Below, piece by piece: positions 18,500 through 22,914 of a DNA stretch of 22,914 nt (positions are counted from its first letter, which is position 1; each line of letters starts with the position of its first letter). This stretch comes from CAYYEF01 sp964470825 (GTDB lineage: Bacteria > Patescibacteriota > Minisyncoccia > Phycocordibacterales > JAACPR01). The notes under the pieces are model-generated. The model ran no database searches, was not told the origin of the DNA, and saw only the letters and a program-made list of their open reading frames with translations. Position numbers and translations under genes: made by a program. The DNA is taken from the NCBI GenBank assembly GCA_964470825.1, contig CAYYEF010000010.1, positions 1-22,914 of the forward strand, given 5' to 3'.

Positions 18500-20971
18500 T
18501 TAGAAACAAATCATTGTTGCTATCTTGTCTCCTTCGCGTAATTTCATTACTCTTACACCTTGTGTTTGACGACCCAAGATTGGAATCTCGTCGACATCAA
18601 TTCTAATAACTTGACCCTTTTGAGACATTGCCACCACTTCATCTGTTTCGTCTGTCACAATAGCCGCAGACATAATTCTTCCAATTTTATCGGTGACTTT
18701 AGCTGTTTTAATGCCAGAACCTCCTCTATTTTGAATCTTGTATTCATCAAGCGGAGTTTGTTTTCCGTAACCATTCTCAGAAAACACAAGAAGATTATTA
18801 TTTTCAAATTCTTTTGAAACTGTTAGTGCTGCAATTACAGAATCTTTTTTACCAAGTTTTATAGCCCTAACTCCGGCAGCATTTCTACCCATCTCTCGAA
18901 TGTCTTTTTCTTTGAAGCGAATTGATTGACCTTCTGTAGTTACAACAACAGTATCGTCATCTGTTTTTACAAAAGAAGCAGAAATCAAATTATCATTATC
19001 ATGAAGTTTAATGGCAATAATTCCACTTCTACGTACATCATGGAAACTTGCCGCGTCGACTTTTTTGGCGACACCCTCAGCAGTAACCATCATGATAGAT
19101 AAGTCATTTTTCTTTGACTCTTTCGGCATAGCAAGAACAGAGGTAATAGTTTCTTCTGGACTTAAAGAAATAAAGTTCATAATAGATTTTCCACGGGTAG
19201 CTCGCTTTCCTTCTGGAATTTCATACATTTTTATTTTGTAAGCCTTACCCTTATCAGTAAAGAAAAGTAAGTCACTATGAGTAGTTGTGTGTAGGAATAT
19301 CTGAACAAAGTCCTCGTCTTTAGTATTTAAATCAACAACTCCGACACCACCTCTTTTCTGTTGTTTATATTCATCTGGATTTGTTCTCTTGATATAGCCA
19401 CCCTTTGTTAAAACCAAAACACTGTCATCGTCTGGAACCAGGTCTTCTACGGAAATATTTTTTACTCCGTGTTTAATAATTTTTGTTCGACGCTCATCAG
19501 CATATTTTTCTCGAATATCTGTTAATTCTTTTTTAATAAGAGCTAACATTTTGGCACGACTTGCAAGTAGAGCTTGCAATTCTTTAATTAAAGCTTGAAC
19601 TTCTTTCAATTCATCTTCTATTTTCTTTCTTTCAAGACCAGCCAATTTTTGCAATTTCATTTCCAAAATAGCAGTAGCTTGACGATCACTGAATTTAAAT
19701 TGCTTCATCAAATTAGCATGAGCAGTTGGTGTATCCTTTGATGCTTTGATGGTTTTAATAATTTCATCAATATGATCAAGGGCTTTTTTTAAACCAAGCA
19801 AGATATGTTCTCTATCTAGTGCCTTGTTTAATTCAAATTGAGTTCTTCGGGTAATAACAACTTCTCGGTGTTTCAAAAATTCCTCCAGAATATTTTTTAA
19901 AGAAAGAGTTTGCGGAATACCATCAACGAGAGCGACCATGTTAAAGTGAAAAGCTTCTTCTAGTTGAGTGTGTTTGTAAATATAATTTAAAACTGTTTGA
20001 GGATGAGCAGATGGTTTTACATCAATCACAACCCGGATCTCGTCTGTTGATTCATCTCGAATTCCTTTTATGCCCTCTAATTTTTTCTCATGGTGTAATT
20101 CTGCAATTTTAGCAATTAAATCAGACTTATTAACACGGTAAGGAATTGAAGTAATAATAATTTGATTAGCTCCAGATTTTTCTTCTACAATTTCAGCTTC
20201 TCCGCGACAAATAACACCTCCACGTCCATTAGCATAAGCATGATTTATGTCTGTTTGATTAAAAGCAAGACCGCCTGTAGGAAAATCAGGACCTTTTACG
20301 AATTGAGTTAAGTCTTCAGTTGTTGCTTTTGGATTATCCACCAAATGAACACAGGCATCTATCAATTCCCCAAGGTTGTGTGGAGGAACATTTGAAGCCA
20401 TACCAACAGCAATACCCAAAGTTCCATTCAATAATAAGTTTGGAACAGTTGCAGGAAGAACAGTTGGTTCTTTTTTTGTACCATCAAAGTTTGCTCTGAA
20501 ATCAACAGTGTCTTTGTCTAGATCGTACAGAAGTTCCTCTGCTAATTTACTCATTTTTGCCTCGGTATAACGATAAGCAGCTGGTGGATCACCATCAATA
20601 GAACCGAAGTTACCTTGTCCAAGAACAAGTGGGTAACGCATAGTAAAAGTTTGTGCCATCTTAACCATAGCATCATAAACAGAAGCGTCTCCATGAGGGT
20701 GGTAACTACCGAGCACATCTCCCACTACAGTCGCTGATTTTTTAAAACGAGCAGATGCAGTCAATCCAGTTCTTTGCATTGAATACAAAATTCTACGGTG
20801 CACAGGTTTCAAACCATCACGAACATCAGAAAGAGCACGATCCGTAATAACAGACATAGCATAATCAATATAAGATTTACGCATTTCATCTGAAATCGGA
20901 GCAGGAATTACTGAGATTCTTTCAGTTATTGGAGTTTCATTTTTATTATTTTCCTCTTTGTTTTTAGCCAT
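18500..20971 (-). CDS. gyrA: DNA gyrase subunit A
   Basis: 823 aa; breaks and rejoins DNA in the type II topoisomerase A2B2 complex. Winged-helix/tower region residues ~35-500: RALSDVRDGLKPVHRRILY, QRDR GSYHPHGDASVYDAMVKMAQ, and catalytic Tyr135 in AAYRYTEAKM (equivalent to E. coli Tyr122). A coiled-coil gate follows (~360-480). The C-terminal beta-pinwheel starts near SVEDLV, with GyrA box QKRGGVGV and repeated blades (RATRGKS, RNAAGVRAIKL, QNRGGSGI, RQTQGVRVMKL). The box supports gyrase rather than topoisomerase IV. The residue matching E. coli Ser83 is Ala96; Asp87 is conserved (Asp100). Third gene of a transcript with the MBL-fold and small membrane-protein genes. Confidence 0.95.
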   Translation of the reverse strand: MAKNKEENNKNETPITERISVIPAPISDEMRKSYIDYAMSVITDRALSDVRDGLKPVHRRILYSMQRTGLTASARFKKSATVVGDVLGSYHPHGDASVYDAMVKMAQTFTMRYPLVLGQGNFGSIDGDPPAAYRYTEAKMSKLAEELLYDLDKDTVDFRANFDGTKKEPTVLPATVPNLLLNGTLGIAVGMASNVPPHNLGELIDACVHLVDNPKATTEDLTQFVKGPDFPTGGLAFNQTDINHAYANGRGGVICRGEAEIVEEKSGANQIIITSIPYRVNKSDLIAKIAELHHEKKLEGIKGIRDESTDEIRVVIDVKPSAHPQTVLNYIYKHTQLEEAFHFNMVALVDGIPQTLSLKNILEEFLKHREVVITRRTQFELNKALDREHILLGLKKALDHIDEIIKTIKASKDTPTAHANLMKQFKFSDRQATAILEMKLQKLAGLERKKIEDELKEVQALIKELQALLASRAKMLALIKKELTDIREKYADERRTKIIKHGVKNISVEDLVPDDDSVLVLTKGGYIKRTNPDEYKQQKRGGVGVVDLNTKDEDFVQIFLHTTTHSDLLFFTDKGKAYKIKMYEIPEGKRATRGKSIMNFISLSPEETITSVLAMPKESKKNDLSIMMVTAEGVAKKVDAASFHDVRRSGIIAIKLHDNDNLISASFVKTDDDTVVVTTEGQSIRFKEKDIREMGRNAAGVRAIKLGKKDSVIAALTVSKEFENNNLLVFSENGYGKQTPLDEYKIQNRGGSGIKTAKVTDKIGRIMSAAIVTDETDEVVAMSQKGQVIRIDVDEIPILGRQTQGVRVMKLREGDKIATMICF

Positions 20972-21004
20972 TTTCTATCTATTTAGACAATAATATTAAC
21001 ATAT

Positions 21005-21250
21005 TTATTTAGCTTGGTATACCTTATCAGAAGAATCTATGACCTTCTTAACTTCATCAACTAATAAACCAAATGGATTTGCTTCATTTCTTGTTTTGAT
21101 TTCTGAATTATTATTAATTCCAAAAACAGAAAGAAAATTTAAAAGCCAAATTCCAAAAATAAATAAAGTTATCATTGTTGCCATCCAAAATGCAAAAATT
21201 CTTTTTTCAGAATCACTTTTGGTCTGCATTTTTTCAATAAATTTTTTCAT
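21005..21250 (-). CDS. Small single-pass membrane protein of unknown function
   Basis: 81 aa from the ATG at 21248-21250 (MKKFIEKMQTKSDSEKRIFA). A TTG five codons upstream is possible but less likely. One membrane helix lies at about residues 19-45 (FWMATMITLFIFGIWLLNFL). A polar C-terminal part with NPFGLLVDEVKKVIDSSDKV may be an amphipathic helix. No family is recognised. It sits between the MBL-fold gene (23 bp) and gyrA (33 bp) on the same strand. Confidence 0.65.
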   Translation of the reverse strand: MKKFIEKMQTKSDSEKRIFAFWMATMITLFIFGIWLLNFLSVFGINNNSEIKTRNEANPFGLLVDEVKKVIDSSDKVYQAK

Positions 21251-21273
21251 GTTTCTTTTTAACAATTAAAATT

Positions 21274-21906
21274 TTATGATTCAATAACAATAATTTCACC
21301 TTCTTTTCCTTCTAGATCTTTTTTCTTTAAAGTGAGTTTATCTACTGGCTTAATAGATTCTTGCCCCCCTTCTTTCAAAAATTCTTTTAGAGCATTTTTG
21401 TCTCCAACCTCACCATAATGAATTGGTATTATTATGCTCGGCTCTCTTTTTACTGCCATTTTATAAGCCTCAGAGGCATCCAAAACCCCTTCTCCGCCAA
21501 TCGGTACAAATAAAATATCTGCTTGACCTAATTCTTCTTTAATTTCTGGTTCTATTTCTGATTGATCAAGGGCACCAAGATAAGCTACGTTAATTCCATC
21601 AACAGTTAAAGTATAAATTGTATTTATTATTTCTTTACCGCCGTATGTGGTAGAAGTTCTAAAACCACGAATAAAAAGGTCATTTACTTCATATTCTCCC
21701 GGCCCCTTGATAACAAAAGCTTCTTTATCATTTCTCGAAGCTGTCTCCGCCCCATTTAAATCTGGATGATTGGCTGAAATCAAAACTACATTAGCCCCGA
21801 AACTTGTTCCAGAGAATTTTGATTTTTTAGAAGGTGGATTAAAAGCAATAATAGTATCTCCATGCTGAATTTTTACGAACTCAACTCCGTGGTATGTGAT
21901 TATCAT
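21274..21906 (-). CDS. MBL-fold (UlaG-like) metal-dependent hydrolase-like protein, degenerate metal site
   Basis: 210 aa. N-terminal MIITYHGVEFVKIQHGDTII is the start of UlaG-type metallo-beta-lactamase folds (yy-G-ss-f-i-....-i-iDP). The metal motif HxHxDH is reduced to NHPDLNGA (His47, Asp49). FVIKGPGEYEVNDLFIRGF, VAYLGALDQSEIEPEIKEEL and ADILFVPIGGEGVLDASEA follow, and a late His is in IIPIHYGEV. Several metal ligands seem to be missing, so activity is uncertain. The family occurs upstream of gyrA in related genomes as far as I recall. A TGGTATAAT box ends 8 nt before the ATG. Confidence 0.78.
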   Translation of the reverse strand: MIITYHGVEFVKIQHGDTIIAFNPPSKKSKFSGTSFGANVVLISANHPDLNGAETASRNDKEAFVIKGPGEYEVNDLFIRGFRTSTTYGGKEIINTIYTLTVDGINVAYLGALDQSEIEPEIKEELGQADILFVPIGGEGVLDASEAYKMAVKREPSIIIPIHYGEVGDKNALKEFLKEGGQESIKPVDKLTLKKKDLEGKEGEIIVIES

Positions 21907-21914
21907 ATTGGCGT

Positions 21915-21923
21915 ATTATACCA
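21915..21923 (-). promoter_or_regulatory. Extended -10 box, leaderless promoter of the MBL-small protein-gyrA operon
   Basis: TGGTATAAT on the minus strand, 8 nt before the ATG at 21906. The nine-base element and spacing match the methyltransferase promoter. Confidence 0.6.
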
Positions 21924-21941
21924 AATATTTTAAGTTTGAAA

Positions 21942-21963
21942 AATAAAAAAACACGCTTTCGAG
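21942..21963. repeat. Partial arm of the interspersed hairpin repeat
   Basis: AAATAAAAAAACACGCTTTCGAG resembles the left arm AAATAAAAAATACCTTTTCGAG of copies B and C; no matching right arm is visible. It lies 17 bp before copy C. Confidence 0.35.
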
Positions 21964-21979
21964 TTTTATTATATTGGTC

Positions 21980-22051
21980 AAATAAAAAATACCTTTTCTT
22001 AATCCTGTCCTCGCTTCGCTGCGGGGGATCTCGAAAAGGTATTTTTTATTT
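21980..22051. repeat. Interspersed hairpin repeat, copy C; terminator of rpsA
   Basis: AAATAAAAAATACCTTTT (21980-21997) pairs perfectly with its complement at 22034-22051. On the minus strand the loop reads CGAGATCCCCCGCAG and GAGGACAGGAT, matching copy B. It begins two bases after the rpsA stop codon in transcript direction, so it serves as the rpsA terminator. Confidence 0.8.
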
Positions 22052-22053
22052 AC

Positions 22054-22914
22054 TTATTCTGAAACTTTTGTAGAAAGAGTCATTTTTTGATCTTTTGCAT
22101 CAAACAATGAGATTTTGAAATCATAAACTCGTCCCAAACTTAGAGTTTCTCGTAGTTTTTCTGGACTTTCAAATTCAGAAATATGAATTAAACCAGCTAC
22201 ACCTTCTTCAATAGAAGCAAGAGCACCGTGTTTGTTGTATTTAATAACAACACCTTTAACAATGTCTCCTTTCTTATATTTCTTACCAGCTTCTACCCAT
22301 GGATTTTCTTTCAAAGCCTTGATTGATAGAGAGATTTTTCCATCTTTTACTTCGATAACTTTGACTTTGACTTTGTCTCCAACTGAATAGAATTGTTTTG
22401 GATCTTCAACAAGAGACCAATCAATTTCAGAAATGTGAACCAATCCTTCCATTGAATCATCTACCTTAACAAAGACACCAAATTCAACTACACCGGTTAC
22501 TTCGCCATCAAATACATCTCCAACCTCATATTTCTTGGAAACTTGAGTATTAGTTTTTGTATTTTCAACTTGAACATTTCCCTTTTCTGAGAAAATAAGT
22601 TTTCCATCTTCAGGAGTTGCGCCAATAATAGTTACAACAATTTTTTGACCGATAAGTTTTTTCAATTCTTCAAGAATTCTCATCTTGTCACCATCAGCAA
22701 CACGTGGGTAGTGTTCTGCGCTTAATTGTGATGCGGGAAGAAAACCTTGTAGACCTTGCCATGAAAGCAATAATCCTCCTTTGTTTGCTTCTTGAACAGA
22801 AACTTCAATTGGAGTTTTACTTTTAATAGCTTCTTCAACTTCGCTCCATACTAGAGCTTGTTTAGCTTCTTTTAGAGAAAGTTCAATGTAACCATCTTCA
22901 TTTTTGATATCTAC
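22054..22914 (-). CDS. rpsA: 30S ribosomal protein S1 (5' end outside window)
   Basis: 287 residues of the C-terminal part; the frame is open to the window end, and the ATG at 22770 is internal. S1 domains seen: the end of a first one (VDIKNEDGYIELSLKEAK); a second from EEAIKSKTPIEVSVQEANKG, with GGLLLSWQGLQGFLPASQL. A third runs from YEVGDVFDGEVTGVVEFGVF, with MEGLVHISEIDWSLVEDP, and a fourth from YKKGDIVKGVVIKYNKHGAL, with VAGLIHISEF. The third and fourth have the RNA-binding face residues typical of OB folds. That makes four domains, fewer than the six of E. coli S1 and like short S1 forms. S1 binds mRNA on the 30S subunit, which is relevant where Shine-Dalgarno sequences are scarce. Confidence 0.92.
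   Translation of the reverse strand, partial: VDIKNEDGYIELSLKEAKQALVWSEVEEAIKSKTPIEVSVQEANKGGLLLSWQGLQGFLPASQLSAEHYPRVADGDKMRILEELKKLIGQKIVVTIIGATPEDGKLIFSEKGNVQVENTKTNTQVSKKYEVGDVFDGEVTGVVEFGVFVKVDDSMEGLVHISEIDWSLVEDPKQFYSVGDKVKVKVIEVKDGKISLSIKALKENPWVEAGKKYKKGDIVKGVVIKYNKHGALASIEEGVAGLIHISEFESPEKLRETLSLGRVYDFKISLFDAKDQKMTLSTKVSE

Noticed and set aside
18500..21906. Replication origin near gyrA
   Set aside because: No dnaA, dnaN or gyrB, and no cluster of DnaA boxes seen; gyrA is in an operon with an MBL-fold gene instead.
1..22914. Recoding of TGA (as in Gracilibacteria or Absconditabacteria)
   Set aside because: TGA is used as a stop in at least two genes (2441 and 15419), and no conserved domain contains an in-frame TGA.

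Overview
The window is AT-rich bacterial chromosome. It suggests a member of the Patescibacteria (candidate phyla radiation, probably the Parcubacteria side). Pointers are an IF-2 of only 501 aa without the usual long N-terminal region, a DUF4446 protein, small TrbC/VirB2-like pilins beside a membrane-anchored solute-binding protein, an MBL-fold gene leading into gyrA, a very low GC backbone, almost no Shine-Dalgarno sequences, and tRNAs that mostly lack an encoded CCA. TGA is used as a stop, so the code is the standard bacterial one. The lineage is inferred from gene content, not from a marker-gene tree.

Layout, left to right. 1-722: 3' end of dnaE. 829-2301 (-): a secreted, sortase-anchored type surface protein with a nine-residue Tyr/Asp repeat, interrupted by an assembly gap. 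2362-3840 (-): two small envelope genes of clearly higher GC, each ending in the same 87-bp terminator repeat. 3841-4449 (-): a sortase. 4523-4609: tRNA-Tyr. 4673-8272 (-): clpB and a catalytically degenerate trypsin/HtrA-like membrane protein. 8301-9485 (-): a cysteine desulfurase, divergent from a DUF4446 gene. 10053-11887 (+): infB-rbfA. 11970-12440 (+): four tRNAs (Cys, Leu, Lys, Leu). 12516-14148 (+): a second higher-GC island with an SPFH-domain membrane protein and a small membrane protein behind a consensus promoter. 14171-14434: a repeat element containing an assembly gap. 14438-18413 (-): six tandem pilin-like genes, a solute-binding-like protein and a methyltransferase. 18500-21906 (-): MBL-fold protein, small membrane protein and gyrA. 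22054-22914 (-): rpsA, cut by the window end.

How the parts fit: much of the window is core information processing (dnaE, infB, rbfA, gyrA, rpsA, tRNAs) and protein quality control. The rest is cell-envelope biology: a sortase with a probable substrate nearby, a pilin array, and two small higher-GC islands of envelope genes with their own promoters, long leaders and strong terminators. Backbone genes instead tend to have a -10 box 7-10 nt before the ATG, which predicts leaderless mRNAs. The main candidates for something undescribed are the pilin array with its solute-binding partner, the Tyr/Asp repeat surface protein, the higher-GC cassettes with a shared leader hairpin, and an interspersed hairpin repeat used as a terminator between genes.
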